From positions 1-64,000 of the forward strand of contig JAYELS010000075.1 of NCBI GenBank assembly GCA_034717695.1: a DNA stretch of 64,000 nucleotides. Direction: 5' to 3'. A program made the translations under genes and the position numbers. Below the pieces are notes generated by a model that saw only the letters and a program-made list of their open reading frames with translations, searched no databases and had not been told where the DNA came from. Of this stretch, positions 17,866 to 27,157 are shown piece by piece. Positions within the stretch are counted from its first letter, which is position 1. Every line of letters starts with the position of its first letter. Source of the stretch: NAT127 sp034717695 (GTDB lineage Bacteria; Pseudomonadota; Gammaproteobacteria; Pseudomonadales; Porticoccaceae).

Positions 17866-19311
17866 ATGAAGCCCCAGTACCCCGACATACAACTTTACAT
17901 CGATGGCCAGTGGACGGCGGGTGGCGGCCCGGCCAGCCGCCAGGTGACAAGCCCGGTGGATGGCCGGGTGCTCGCCACCTTCGCCGGTGCCAGTACGGGG
18001 GATGTGGACCGCGCCCTGGACGCCGCCCGGCGGGCGTTTGGCCAGTGGCGGGACACCGCGCCCCTTCGCCGCGGCGAGATACTGTCCCGGGCTGCCGCCC
18101 TGCTGCGGGAGCGGGCGGATGCCATCGCCGGCCTTGCCGCCCTGGAGCTCGGCCAGCCCCTGGCGGAGGCGAAAAGCTACGCCCTGCGGGGGGCGGATAT
18201 GATCGAGTGGGATGCCGCCGAGGGCCGCCGGGTGTACGGGCGCATCATTCCCTCCGAGCCCGGCACCCGGGTGATGGCCACCCGCGAACCCCTCGGGGTG
18301 GTGGCCGCCTTCACCCCCTGGAACGGACCGGTGTTCACCCCCTGCCGCAAGATCGGCAGTGCCCTGGCGGCCGGCTGCGCCCTGGTGATGAAGGGCGCCG
18401 AGGAGGCCCCCGCCAGTACCGCCGCCGTGGTGCAATGTTTTGTCGACGCCGGTGTTCCCCCGGGGGTGATCAATCTGCTCTATGGCGACCCGGAGGCGAT
18501 TTCCAGCCAGCTGATTGCCTCCCCCACCGTGCGGGTGCTGTCGTTCACCGGCTCCATCGCGGTCGGCAAACACCTGGCGGCCAAGGCGGCGGCGGTGATC
18601 AAACCCTGCATCATGGAGCTCGGCGGCCACGCCCCGGTGATCGTCTGCGCCGACGCCGATGTGGAGGACGCCGCCAAAAAGCTCGCCTTCGTCAAGTACC
18701 GCAACGCCGGCCAGGCCTGCCTGTGCCCCTCCCGGTTCTGGATCGCCGAGGGGGTCTACCCCCGTTTTGTGGCGGCCTTTCTCGCCGAGGTAGGTAAGCT
18801 GCGCATCGGTGATCCCTTCGATCCCGCCGTCACCCTGGGCCCCGTGGCTAGCCAGCGCCGTGTTGAGGCGGTCAGTGCCCTGATCGACGATGCCCTGGCG
18901 GCCGGCGCCACCCTGTTGGCCGGCGGCGGGCGTCATGGCGATTTGGGCTGCTATATCGCACCGACGGTGCTCGGCGAGGTGCCGGCCCATGCCCGGCTGA
19001 TGGGCGAGGAGCCCTTCGGCCCCATCGCCGCTCTCAACCCCTTCACCGATCTGGACGCGGTGATCGACGCGGCCAACAGCCTGCCCTACGGCCTTGCCGC
19101 CTATGTCTTCACCCGCTCCTCCGCCACGGCGGAGCGGCTCTCCCGGGGGCTGGAGGTGGGAACCGTGGGCATCAACCACCTCACCGTATCCACCTCCGGG
19201 GTGCCCTTCGGCGGCGTCAAGGACAGCGGCTACGGCCGCGAGGGGGGCGTCGAGGGGGTGGAGGGCTACACCCTGGTGAAGACCGTTTCGCAACTGTTTG
19301 TGCCGGACTGA
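17866..19311 (+). CDS. NAD(P)-dependent aldehyde dehydrogenase
   Basis: This 481-residue aldehyde dehydrogenase has the general-base Glu at residue 251 (MELGGHAP), the nucleophilic Cys at 285 (NAGQACLCPSR), and the cofactor loop FTGSIAVGKHL. PWNGPVF and PFGGVKDSGYGREGG are further family signatures. It oxidises an aldehyde to an acid, which the ligases in the operon could then activate. The start ATG 17866 was chosen because the domain begins at once (IQLYIDGQW). The next gene begins 4 bp after the stop. Confidence 0.9.
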   Translation: MKPQYPDIQLYIDGQWTAGGGPASRQVTSPVDGRVLATFAGASTGDVDRALDAARRAFGQWRDTAPLRRGEILSRAAALLRERADAIAGLAALELGQPLAEAKSYALRGADMIEWDAAEGRRVYGRIIPSEPGTRVMATREPLGVVAAFTPWNGPVFTPCRKIGSALAAGCALVMKGAEEAPASTAAVVQCFVDAGVPPGVINLLYGDPEAISSQLIASPTVRVLSFTGSIAVGKHLAAKAAAVIKPCIMELGGHAPVIVCADADVEDAAKKLAFVKYRNAGQACLCPSRFWIAEGVYPRFVAAFLAEVGKLRIGDPFDPAVTLGPVASQRRVEAVSALIDDALAAGATLLAGGGRHGDLGCYIAPTVLGEVPAHARLMGEEPFGPIAALNPFTDLDAVIDAANSLPYGLAAYVFTRSSATAERLSRGLEVGTVGINHLTVSTSGVPFGGVKDSGYGREGGVEGVEGYTLVKTVSQLFVPD

Positions 19312-19315
19312 CGCC

Positions 19316-20113
19316 ATGAGCGACGAATACCCCAGCATTCTGTACGAGGTCGCCCAGGGCGTGGCCACCCTGACCCTCAACCGCCCCGACAAGCTCAATG
19401 CCATCAACACTGAGATGGCGCGCCGCTGGGCCGATTGCCTGGAGCAGGCCCAGGCGGACGAGGCGGTGGGGGCGGTGCTAATCACCGGCGCCGGCAGGGG
19501 CTTTTGCAGTGGCGGCGACGTCGAGCGGATGGGAGGCGACGACGCCATGACACCCCTGCGTATCAAAGAGCGCCTGCGCCAGGGTGTGCAGCGCATTCCC
19601 CTGCAATTGGCCCGCATGGACAAGCCGGTGATCGCCGCCATCAACGGGGTGGCGGTCGCGGCGGGTCTTGACCTCGCCCTGGCCTGCGATATCCGCTTCG
19701 CCGCCGCCAGCGCCCGCCTGGGGGAAACCTACAACCGGGTGGGGCTGGTGCCGGGCGCCGGTGGCGCCTATTTCCTGCCCCGCATCGTCGGGTCCGCCAA
19801 GGCCCTGGAGCTGCTGTGGAGCGGCGAGCTGCTGGATGCCGGGGAGGCCCTGGGCCTCGGCCTCGTCAACCGGGTATTCCCCGATGCCGAGCTGTTGCCC
19901 GGGGCCCGGGAATTTGCCGAGCGGGTGGCGGCGGCGCCGCCCCTGTCGGTGCGGCTTATCAAGCGCGCGGTTTACCAGAGCCTTGGCATCGACCTCGCCA
20001 CCAGTCTCGACCTGGTGTCGTCCCACATGACCCTGGTGCGCAACAGCGAGGATCACGCCGAGGCGGTGGCCGCCCTGCGGGAAAGGCGCCCCGGCATCTT
20101 TCGGGGGCGGTAG
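19316..20113 (+). CDS. enoyl-CoA hydratase/isomerase
   Basis: This 265-residue crotonase has NRPDKLNAINTEM, oxyanion-hole RGFCSGGDVERM, INGVAVAAGLDLALACDI and a Glu at ARLGETYNRVGLVPGAGG, in the place of a catalytic carboxylate. This pattern suits a 2-enoyl-CoA hydratase or delta3-delta2 isomerase. It starts at ATG 19316, 4 bp after the aldehyde dehydrogenase. It is followed by a 24-bp gap containing the palindrome at 20116. Confidence 0.88.
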   Translation: MSDEYPSILYEVAQGVATLTLNRPDKLNAINTEMARRWADCLEQAQADEAVGAVLITGAGRGFCSGGDVERMGGDDAMTPLRIKERLRQGVQRIPLQLARMDKPVIAAINGVAVAAGLDLALACDIRFAAASARLGETYNRVGLVPGAGGAYFLPRIVGSAKALELLWSGELLDAGEALGLGLVNRVFPDAELLPGAREFAERVAAAPPLSVRLIKRAVYQSLGIDLATSLDLVSSHMTLVRNSEDHAEAVAALRERRPGIFRGR

Positions 20114-20115
20114 TT

Positions 20116-20126
20116 TGACAGTGTCA
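20116..20126. promoter_or_regulatory. TGACAGTGTCA palindrome inside the operon
   Basis: A perfect 5-bp inverted repeat around one base sits in a 24-bp intergenic gap just before an AGGAG ribosome-binding site (20126-20130). It may be chance, or a small RNA-level or protein-level control point. Confidence 0.25.
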
Positions 20127-20137
20127 GGAGATCAGTC

Positions 20138-21229
20138 ATGAACGACAGCGACACCATCCGCGACCTGCTTGCCAGCAGCGCCGAACAGCTGTTCGGCGAC
20201 CTCTGCGACCGGGATCTGGTGAACAGCGCCGAGGAGGGCGTCTGGCCCGAGGTTTTGTGGAGCCAGCTCAGCGACCTCGGTTTTACCCGCGCCCTGCTGC
20301 CGGAGGAGCAGGGCGGCTCCGCGCTCGCCCTCGCGGATCTGCTGCCGGTGCTGCGCCTTGCCGGCCGCCACGCCGTGCCCCTGCCCCTGGGGGAGACGGT
20401 TATCGCCGGCTGGCTGCTGGCGGGGGCCGGGCTGGCGGTGCCCGAGGGCCCCCTGGCCTTCGGCCCGGTGGACCGCGGCCACAGCCTGACGCTGTCCCGG
20501 GTCGACGGTGCCTGGCAACTGAACGGGCGGCTGCGGCGGATTCCCTGGGGCGAGCGGGCGGCCCGCATCGCCCTGGTGCTGGATACGGCGGAGGGCCCAC
20601 GGGTGGTGGCCGTCGACCCGGCCCTCGCCAGCGCCCGAAGTGCCGGCACCAACCTGGCGGGGGAGTCGCGCCTGACCCTGGATTTTCACCAGGCCCCCAT
20701 CGCGCCCGCTGACCTCGCCCCCGCGGCCCCGGGCAGCGACAGCGTTATGCCCTACCTGCTGGGTGCCCTGATCCGCGGTCAGCAGATGGCCGGCGCCCTG
20801 TCCCGCTGCCGGGATCTGGCGGTGCGCTACAGCGGCGAGCGCATCGCCTTTGGCAAGCCCTTGAACCGCCTGCCCGCAGTGCAGCACAACCTGGCGCTGC
20901 TGGCCGGGCAGGCGGCGGCCGCGGAGGTGGCGGCGGAGCTGGTGGGGGATGCCCTTGCCGATCGGGACGCCGACCTGGAGCTGGCGCTGGCCCTGGCCCG
21001 GGTGCGCATCAACGAGGCGGCAGAGATCGGCGCCCGCCTCGCCCACCAGGTCCACGGCGCCATCGGCTTCACCTACGAGCACCGCCTCCATCAATTGACC
21101 CGCCGGCTGTGGGCCTGGCGGGACGAGTTCGGCCACGATGCCTGGTGGGCGGCGCGCGCGGGCGAGCGCCTGATCGCCGCCGGTGGCGATCAATTCTGGC
21201 CCCTCATGACCCGGGTGGCGCGGCTGTGA
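20138..21229 (+). CDS. acyl-CoA dehydrogenase, beta-type subunit
   Basis: This 363-residue protein has the acyl-CoA dehydrogenase fold but a degenerate middle domain. The C-terminal domain keeps GERIAFGKPLNRLPAVQHNLA and a QVHGAIGFTYEHRLHQLTRR segment that contacts FAD across the dimer. No YEGT-type catalytic motif is present. It is therefore likely the non-catalytic partner of the alpha-type enzyme at 23439, from which it is separated by the acyl-CoA synthetase gene. AGGAG at 20126-20130 serves ATG 20138. Its stop overlaps the next start as GTGA. Confidence 0.83.
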   Translation: MNDSDTIRDLLASSAEQLFGDLCDRDLVNSAEEGVWPEVLWSQLSDLGFTRALLPEEQGGSALALADLLPVLRLAGRHAVPLPLGETVIAGWLLAGAGLAVPEGPLAFGPVDRGHSLTLSRVDGAWQLNGRLRRIPWGERAARIALVLDTAEGPRVVAVDPALASARSAGTNLAGESRLTLDFHQAPIAPADLAPAAPGSDSVMPYLLGALIRGQQMAGALSRCRDLAVRYSGERIAFGKPLNRLPAVQHNLALLAGQAAAAEVAAELVGDALADRDADLELALALARVRINEAAEIGARLAHQVHGAIGFTYEHRLHQLTRRLWAWRDEFGHDAWWAARAGERLIAAGGDQFWPLMTRVARL

Positions 21230-23442
21230 CGCTGTTCGAGACGACCCCTATGACGAATTCCCTTTCCGACCCGGGCGGCGGGGCCAGTGACCACCCCCTG
21301 CACCCCTTGCTGTGGCCGCAATCGGTGGCGGTGATCGGTGCCTCCCCGGACCTCACCAAGATCCGCGGCCGGTTGCTGGCCTTCCTGGTGAACAACGGCT
21401 TCGGCGGCGCCATCCTGCCCATCAACCCCAGCCACCGGGAGATCCAGGGCCTGCCCTGCTTTGCCCATATCGGCGCGGCCACGGCGCACCTGGGCAAACC
21501 CGTGGATGTGGCCCTGGTGGCGATCCCCGCCGCCACTGTGCTGGCGGCCCTGGAGGACTGCGCCGCCGCCGGGGTGCGCCACGCGGTAGTGATCAGTTCC
21601 GGGTTTGCCGAGGAGGGGGGTGACGCCGGTCGCGCCCAGGAGGCCATTTCCGAGTTGGCGTCCCGCACCGGTATGAGAATTTCCGGACCCAATGCGGAGG
21701 GCTACTATAACGCCATGGCCAATCTGGCGGCCACCTTCAGCCCCACCCTGGCGGACCCGCCGGACCGCTCGCCCAGGTTGAGCGACCGGCGGGTGGGCAT
21801 CGTCGCCCAAAGCGGCGGGGTGGGTTACGCCCTGTTCCAGCAGGGCCGCCGTGCCGGCCTCGACTTCAGCTACGTGGTCACCTCCGGCAACGAGGCGGAC
21901 GTGGATATGGCGGAGCTGGTGGAGTACATGGTGGCCGATCCCCACACCCGGGTGATCTTCCTCTACATCGAGACCCTGCGCGACCCCGACCGGTTCATGG
22001 CCTCTGCCCTCAAGGGACGTCAACTCGGCAAGCACATCGTCGCCATCAAGATCGGACAGTCCGCCGCCGGCCAGCGAGCGGCCGCCTCCCACACCGCCGC
22101 CCTGGCGGGGTGGAGCCAGGCCTACGGGGCCCTGTTCGAGCGCTGCGGGGTGTTCCAGGCCCTGGATCTGGAGGAGGCCCTGGCGATGTGCTGCCTGCTG
22201 GTCACGGGCCCGCTGCCCGCCGGCAAGCGGGTGGCGGTGGTGAGCGCCTCCGGCGGCGCGGCCGCCTGGGCGGGGGACACCGTCGAGCGCCTGGGGGGCG
22301 CTGTGCCGGTGCTGTCGGAGGGCCTGCAACAGGCCATCCGCGCCCATATCCCCTCCTACGGGGCTGCCGCCAATCCCATCGATGTCACCGCCCAGGCCCT
22401 GCGCACCGGGGGCATGCTGCGGATCGTCGACCTGCTGTGCGACTGCGACGAGGTGGACGCGGTGCTGCTTGTGACGTCCCTCACCATCAAGCACTTTCTG
22501 TTCGATAAAAGTCACTTGAGAAAGATTATCGAAAGTGCCCGCAAGCCTTTTATTTTTTATAGTTTTTCTATTCCAACCGAGCTTGCCATCAGCACCCTTA
22601 CCGCCGCTGGGGTGGCCGCCACCACCAATCTCCCGGGTACCTGCTCGGCGCTCTTGAAGCTGGCGGCCCCCGCCCCCGCCGGGTATGGGGAACGGTCTCC
22701 CTCCAGGCCTGTTGATGAGTTGGTGTCCTCTGTCATTTCAAATGGTGATGATCTGCTTTGCGAGTACGAGGTGAAGCGCATCCTGGCCCGCCAGGGACTT
22801 GCTGGACCCCGGGAGATCCTCGCCACCAGCGAGGCGAGCGCCGTCGAGGCCGCCGACGCCATCGGCTATCCGCTGGCCATGAAGGTGCAATCCCCCCTGT
22901 TGCCCCACAAGACGGAGATCGGCGGTGTGCGCCTCGATGTCCGCTCCGCCGCCGAAGTACGTGCTGCCTACCGGGATCTGGTGGCTGCGGCAAGCGCCCA
23001 CAGCGACCCGACGCGGCTTCGGGGTATTCTGGTTCAGCCTATGGGAAAAAAGGGACACGAACTCATTATTGGCGCTGTCCGGGATCCCGCCATGGGGCCC
23101 CTGGTGCTGGTGGGCTTCGGCGGGGTGGCGGTGGAGCTTTATCGGGATGTCTGTTACCGGCTGGCCCCGGTGGACCGGGAAGGGGCCCTGGCCATGCTCG
23201 AGGGCCTCCAGTCGGCCCCGCTCTTCAAGGGCTTCCGGGGCCAGCCGGCCCTCGACCTCGTTCCGATTGCCGATCTGATTGCGTTGGTGTCCCGCATTGC
23301 CTGGGAGTTGCAGGAAGAGATCGACGAATTCGAGCTGAACCCGGTGATCGTTCATGCCGACAATGCCGGTTATACGGTGGCGGATGCCCTGATGCGTCGC
23401 CGGCCGCAAGCCGGCCCTGCCCCCTGGGAGGATACCCCGTGA
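21226..23442 (+). CDS. ADP-forming acyl-CoA synthetase (CoA-binding plus ATP-grasp)
   Basis: This protein of 738 residues has the full acetyl-CoA synthetase (ADP-forming) order: CoA-binding domain (about 25-150; VAVIGASPDLTKIRG), succinyl-CoA-ligase-like domains (about 165-480) with the phospho-His at 289 (ASHTAALAG), and a C-terminal ATP-grasp domain (about 525-735; PLAMKVQSPLLPHKTEIGGV). It makes acyl-CoA from acid, CoA and ATP. The GTG start at 21226 overlaps the upstream stop; ATG 21250 is an alternative. Codons around 22490-22760 are conspicuously AT-rich compared with the rest of the operon. Confidence 0.87.
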   Translation: MTLFETTPMTNSLSDPGGGASDHPLHPLLWPQSVAVIGASPDLTKIRGRLLAFLVNNGFGGAILPINPSHREIQGLPCFAHIGAATAHLGKPVDVALVAIPAATVLAALEDCAAAGVRHAVVISSGFAEEGGDAGRAQEAISELASRTGMRISGPNAEGYYNAMANLAATFSPTLADPPDRSPRLSDRRVGIVAQSGGVGYALFQQGRRAGLDFSYVVTSGNEADVDMAELVEYMVADPHTRVIFLYIETLRDPDRFMASALKGRQLGKHIVAIKIGQSAAGQRAAASHTAALAGWSQAYGALFERCGVFQALDLEEALAMCCLLVTGPLPAGKRVAVVSASGGAAAWAGDTVERLGGAVPVLSEGLQQAIRAHIPSYGAAANPIDVTAQALRTGGMLRIVDLLCDCDEVDAVLLVTSLTIKHFLFDKSHLRKIIESARKPFIFYSFSIPTELAISTLTAAGVAATTNLPGTCSALLKLAAPAPAGYGERSPSRPVDELVSSVISNGDDLLCEYEVKRILARQGLAGPREILATSEASAVEAADAIGYPLAMKVQSPLLPHKTEIGGVRLDVRSAAEVRAAYRDLVAAASAHSDPTRLRGILVQPMGKKGHELIIGAVRDPAMGPLVLVGFGGVAVELYRDVCYRLAPVDREGALAMLEGLQSAPLFKGFRGQPALDLVPIADLIALVSRIAWELQEEIDEFELNPVIVHADNAGYTVADALMRRRPQAGPAPWEDTP

Positions 23443-24587
23443 CCTTTGCCTTCACCCTGCCGCCCCGCTCGCCCCAGCTGGACGACCTGCGCCGGGAGGT
23501 GCGGGACTTCATCGCCGAGCAGGTGCGCACCCGGCCCGCCACCGAACGCGCCCGTACCTGGCATGGGGCGGACGCCGCCTTCAGCCGCAAGGTGGGGGAG
23601 CGGGGCTGGATCGGCATGACCTGGCCCAAGGGCTACGGCGGCGGCGAGCGGGGCGCCCTGGAGCGCTTCGTGGTGCTGGAGGAAATGCTCGCCGCCGGCG
23701 CGCCGGTGGCATTGCACTGGACCGGCGACCGCCAGAGCGGGCCGTTGCTCCTCAGCCACGGCACCGAGGCCCAGCGCCAGGCCCTCCTGCCCCGCCTGGT
23801 GAAGGGCGAGATCTTCTTCTGCATTGGCCTCAGCGAGCCGGACGCCGGCTCGGACCTTGCCAACCTGCGCACCCGGGCGGTGCCGGTGGAGGGGGGCTGG
23901 GTGGTCAACGGCACCAAGATCTGGACCTCCGGGGCCCACCTCAAGCACTACATGATCATGCTGTGCCGCACCGCACCCCGGGGGGAAGATCGCCACGCCG
24001 GCATGAGCCAGTTGCTGGTGGACCTGTCCTGGCCGGGTATCGAGATAAGGCCCATCCGCAACATGGCGGGGGAGGCCTATTTCAACGAGGTGGTGTTCCG
24101 GGACTGTTTCGTGCCGGAGGACGCCCTGATCGGTGTCGAGGGCAACGGCTGGCAGCAGGCCATGGGAGAGCTGGCCCTGGAGCGCAGCGGCCCGGAGCGT
24201 TTCCTCACCGCCTCGGTGCTGCTGGAGGAACTGGTGCGCCTGGCGGTCAGGCATCCCTCCCCCCGGGCACCCCTGGTGATCGGCCGGCTCGCCGCCCAGC
24301 TGGCGACCCTGCGGCGCATGTCCTTCGCGGTGGCCAGTGCCCTCGACAATGGCGCGGATGTGGGGGTGGCGGGCTCCTTCGTCAAGGATCTGGGCTCGGT
24401 GTTTGAGCAGTCCATCCCCGACCTCGCCCGGGATCTGTTCGACCTGGGGGAGCTGGACGACGAGGAGTTCCTCGGGGTCTTTCGCTATGTGATGCTGGCG
24501 TCGCCGTCGTTTTCCATCTACGGCGGCACCCGGGAGATTCTGCGCGGCATTATCGGGCGGTCGCTGCTGGCGGAAGGTGCTAATTAG
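23439..24587 (+). CDS. acyl-CoA dehydrogenase, alpha-type subunit
   Basis: This 382-residue dehydrogenase has a strong middle-domain signature (IGLSEPDAGSDLANL, GTKIWTSGA) and a Glu at residue 248 (LALERSG) in the alternative catalytic-base position. The usual C-terminal Glu is Gly (IYGGTREILRGI). This mirrors the gene at 6737. Its partner is probably the beta-type subunit at 20138. The GTG start at 23439 overlaps the synthetase stop. A 53-bp gap separates it from the lactonase gene. Confidence 0.88.
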   Translation: MTFAFTLPPRSPQLDDLRREVRDFIAEQVRTRPATERARTWHGADAAFSRKVGERGWIGMTWPKGYGGGERGALERFVVLEEMLAAGAPVALHWTGDRQSGPLLLSHGTEAQRQALLPRLVKGEIFFCIGLSEPDAGSDLANLRTRAVPVEGGWVVNGTKIWTSGAHLKHYMIMLCRTAPRGEDRHAGMSQLLVDLSWPGIEIRPIRNMAGEAYFNEVVFRDCFVPEDALIGVEGNGWQQAMGELALERSGPERFLTASVLLEELVRLAVRHPSPRAPLVIGRLAAQLATLRRMSFAVASALDNGADVGVAGSFVKDLGSVFEQSIPDLARDLFDLGELDDEEFLGVFRYVMLASPSFSIYGGTREILRGIIGRSLLAEGAN

Positions 24588-24640
24588 TTGGCGGCCCTTG
24601 TAATAACTGAAAAATGGCCCCGGGAGAGGAGGATCGACCC

Positions 24641-25483
24641 GTGCTGACAACCCTGGTGGACGGGCTCGGCTTTGCCGAGGGCCTGCGCTGGCACGACGGC
24701 AAACTGTGGTTCTCGGACTTCGTGACCCGGCGGGTCCAGACCCTGGACCTGGGGGGCACCCTGACGGAGGTGGGTTTCGTCCCCGGCGTGCCCTCGGGTC
24801 TGGGCTTCGCGTCGGATGGAACCCCCCTGGTGGTGTCCATGCTGGATCGCCGCCTGCTGGCCATCGGCGACGGCACCCTGTCGGTGGTGGCCGATCTGCG
24901 CGGGCTCGCCACCTTTCCCGCCAACGACATGCTGGTGCGCCCCGACGGCCAGGCCTGGATCAGCACCATGACCCACGAGCTCTGGTACGAGCCCCTGCCC
25001 GCCAGGCCCCTGGCCCCGCTGCTGGGGGTGAGCCCCTCCGGCCAGGTGAGGGTGGCGGCGCCCGACATGGCCATGGCCAACGGCATCGCCCTGCTGCCGG
25101 ACGGCAAGACCCTGGTGGTGGCGGAGACCCACGGCCGCCGTCTCACCGCCTTCGATGTGGCGGGGGACGGCACCCTGAGGGGGCGGCGGCTGTTCGCCGA
25201 CCTCGGGGACATCCACCCCGACGGTATCTGTGCCGACGCCAATGGCGATATCTGGGTCGGAGGCCTCTATGCCGAATCCTTCTTCCATGTGCGGGAGGGG
25301 GGCGAGGTGCTGGACAGGATCGCCGTGCCGGGATGCTGGGCGGTGACCTGCGTTCTCGGCGGCAGCGATGGCCGGCGCCTGTTCTGCGCGGTCAAGCCCG
25401 TCACTACCCCCACCGACATGCGCACCGGCCACTCCCGCTCCCTGATCCACTGGGTGGACGTGGCGGTGCCCGCCGCGGCCTGA
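24641..25483 (+). CDS. SMP-30/gluconolactonase-like hydrolase
   Basis: This 280-residue six-bladed beta-propeller has the SMP-30 metal-site residues: Glu13 in FAEGLRW, the Asn of FPANDML, the Asn of AMANGIALL and the Asp of IHPDGICAD. Such enzymes open lactones with a divalent metal. The GTG start at 24641 is fixed by AGGAGG at 24627-24632, 8 bases upstream. A lactonase in a ring-degrading operon fits a Baeyer-Villiger or cyclised intermediate, although no monooxygenase is seen here. Confidence 0.85.
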   Translation: MLTTLVDGLGFAEGLRWHDGKLWFSDFVTRRVQTLDLGGTLTEVGFVPGVPSGLGFASDGTPLVVSMLDRRLLAIGDGTLSVVADLRGLATFPANDMLVRPDGQAWISTMTHELWYEPLPARPLAPLLGVSPSGQVRVAAPDMAMANGIALLPDGKTLVVAETHGRRLTAFDVAGDGTLRGRRLFADLGDIHPDGICADANGDIWVGGLYAESFFHVREGGEVLDRIAVPGCWAVTCVLGGSDGRRLFCAVKPVTTPTDMRTGHSRSLIHWVDVAVPAAA

Positions 25484-25497
25484 CCGGAGACGACGCC

Positions 25498-27066
25498 ATG
25501 CACGCCCATCCCGCCCTGTCCCTCGCCGACGACCTGGAGCGCAACGCCCGCTGGCACCGGGACGACCCGGCCTATGTCCAGGGGGAGGGCATCATCACCC
25601 ACGGCCAGTTGCTGGCGCGGGCCCTGCGGCTCGGTTCCGCCCTCCATCGGGCGGGGGTTCGCAACCAGGACCGGGTGGGCATCCTCGCCATGAACAGCCT
25701 CGAATTCGCCGAGGTGGTGGCGGCCTGCCAGTGGTCCGGTTATATCCTCTCCACGGTCAACTTCCGCCTGGCTCCCGCGGAGATGGCCTGGATCATCAAC
25801 GATGCGGCGCCGAAGGTACTGTTCTTCGAGGCCCAGTACGGGGCCATCATCGCCGCGCTGCGGCCGCAGCTGGCCAGCGTCACCCGCTTTGTCTGCCTCG
25901 ATGGCGGTATGGCCTGGGCGGACAGCTACGGCCAGTTCGCGGCGAGCGGCGATCCCGAGGGGCCGCCGTGCCGGGCGCGGGAGGAGGACCCGTTCTGCCT
26001 TATCTACACCAGTGGCACCACCGGTCGCCCCAAGGGCTGTCTGTGGGGCCATCGGGAATTTCGCCAGCTGGCCCAGCTGGACTGCTGGTACGGGGGGCTG
26101 GAAAAGCCCGACCGCATCCTGATCGTGATGCCCATGTTCCATATCGGCGGCTTGACCCTCAGCCTCAGCCAGCACGTGGTGGGTGGCGCCGCCCATCTTC
26201 ATCGCCAGTTCGACGCCGAGGCCATCATCCGCGCCATCGAGGGGGAGCGGCTGACGGTGCTGTTGCTGGCCCCCACCATGGTGAAGATGGTGCTGGAGCA
26301 TCCTGCCATCGCCGCTGCGGATCTCTCCAGCGTGCGCACGGTGCTGTACTCCGCCGCCCCCATGGCCCCCACCCTGCTGCGCCGGGCCATCGAGGTGTTT
26401 CGCGGCTGCGGCTTCGTCAACCTGTTCGGCCAGACGGAAATCGTGCCCGCCGCCCTCACGGCCCTGCAGCACAGGCCGGAAGGCAGCGAGCGGGAGCGGC
26501 GCCGGCTCACCTCCATCGGCCAGCCATACCCCAATATGGATATCAGGATCGTGGACGAGCAGGGCAACGACTGCCCGGTGGGCGTCCCGGGGGAGATGCT
26601 GGCCCGGGGCGTGGCGATGTTTCGCGGTTACTGGAACAACAGCGTGGCCACGGTGGAAACCCTGCGGAACGGCTGGGTCCACACCGGCGACATGGCCCGG
26701 GTGGACGAGGACGGTTTCATTTATTTGGTGGATCGCAAGAAGGATGTGATCAACTCCGGGGGCGAGAATATCTACTCCCGGGAAGTGGAGGAAGCGATCC
26801 TCCAGCACCCGGCGGTGTCGGAGTGCGCGGTGATCGGCATCGCCGACGAGACCTGGGGGGAGAGCGTTTGCGCCCTGGTGGTGACGCGGGAGGCTGGCGG
26901 GGTCACGGAGACGGCCATCATCGCCCACGTGGCGTCCCTGATCGCCAGCTACAAGAAGCCGAAAAAAGTGCTGTTCGTGGCGGAGCTGCCGAAGCTCGTC
27001 ACCGGCAAGGTGGACAAGAAGCGGCTGCGGGCGGAATACGCCACCGCCGGCGGTGCGCGACGGTGA
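25498..27066 (+). CDS. AMP-forming acyl-CoA synthetase
   Basis: This 522-residue ANL-superfamily ligase has YTSGTTGRPKG (P-loop), FGQTE (A5 motif), HTGDMARVDEDGFIYLVDRKKD (A7-A8 hinge) and a catalytic Lys in KLVTGKVDKKRLR. It activates an acid through acyl-AMP. It starts at ATG 25498, 14 bp after the lactonase stop, and is the last gene of the operon, followed by a repeat and a strong terminator. With the ADP-forming synthetase at 21226 and the LuxE-like protein it is the third acid-activating enzyme in one operon. Confidence 0.9.
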   Translation: MHAHPALSLADDLERNARWHRDDPAYVQGEGIITHGQLLARALRLGSALHRAGVRNQDRVGILAMNSLEFAEVVAACQWSGYILSTVNFRLAPAEMAWIINDAAPKVLFFEAQYGAIIAALRPQLASVTRFVCLDGGMAWADSYGQFAASGDPEGPPCRAREEDPFCLIYTSGTTGRPKGCLWGHREFRQLAQLDCWYGGLEKPDRILIVMPMFHIGGLTLSLSQHVVGGAAHLHRQFDAEAIIRAIEGERLTVLLLAPTMVKMVLEHPAIAAADLSSVRTVLYSAAPMAPTLLRRAIEVFRGCGFVNLFGQTEIVPAALTALQHRPEGSERERRRLTSIGQPYPNMDIRIVDEQGNDCPVGVPGEMLARGVAMFRGYWNNSVATVETLRNGWVHTGDMARVDEDGFIYLVDRKKDVINSGGENIYSREVEEAILQHPAVSECAVIGIADETWGESVCALVVTREAGGVTETAIIAHVASLIASYKKPKKVLFVAELPKLVTGKVDKKRLRAEYATAGGARR

Positions 27067-27073
27067 TGGGATT

Positions 27074-27145
27074 GCGGCCGATGACGCTTCGCTCTTCGGC
27101 CCTACGGGTCGGTGTAGGGCGGAAGAGGCGCAGCCGTCATCCGCC
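27074..27145. repeat. REP-like imperfect inverted repeat
   Basis: The left arm (27074-27105) and right arm (27114-27145) are imperfect reverse complements centred on CGGGTCGG. The arms carry the GATGACGCTTCGCTCTTC / GAAGAGGCGCAGCCGTCATC theme and GTAGGGC next to the loop, like widespread proteobacterial intergenic hairpin repeats. It lies between an operon end and its terminator. Confidence 0.65.
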
Positions 27146-27157
27146 GGAGGGCGACAC

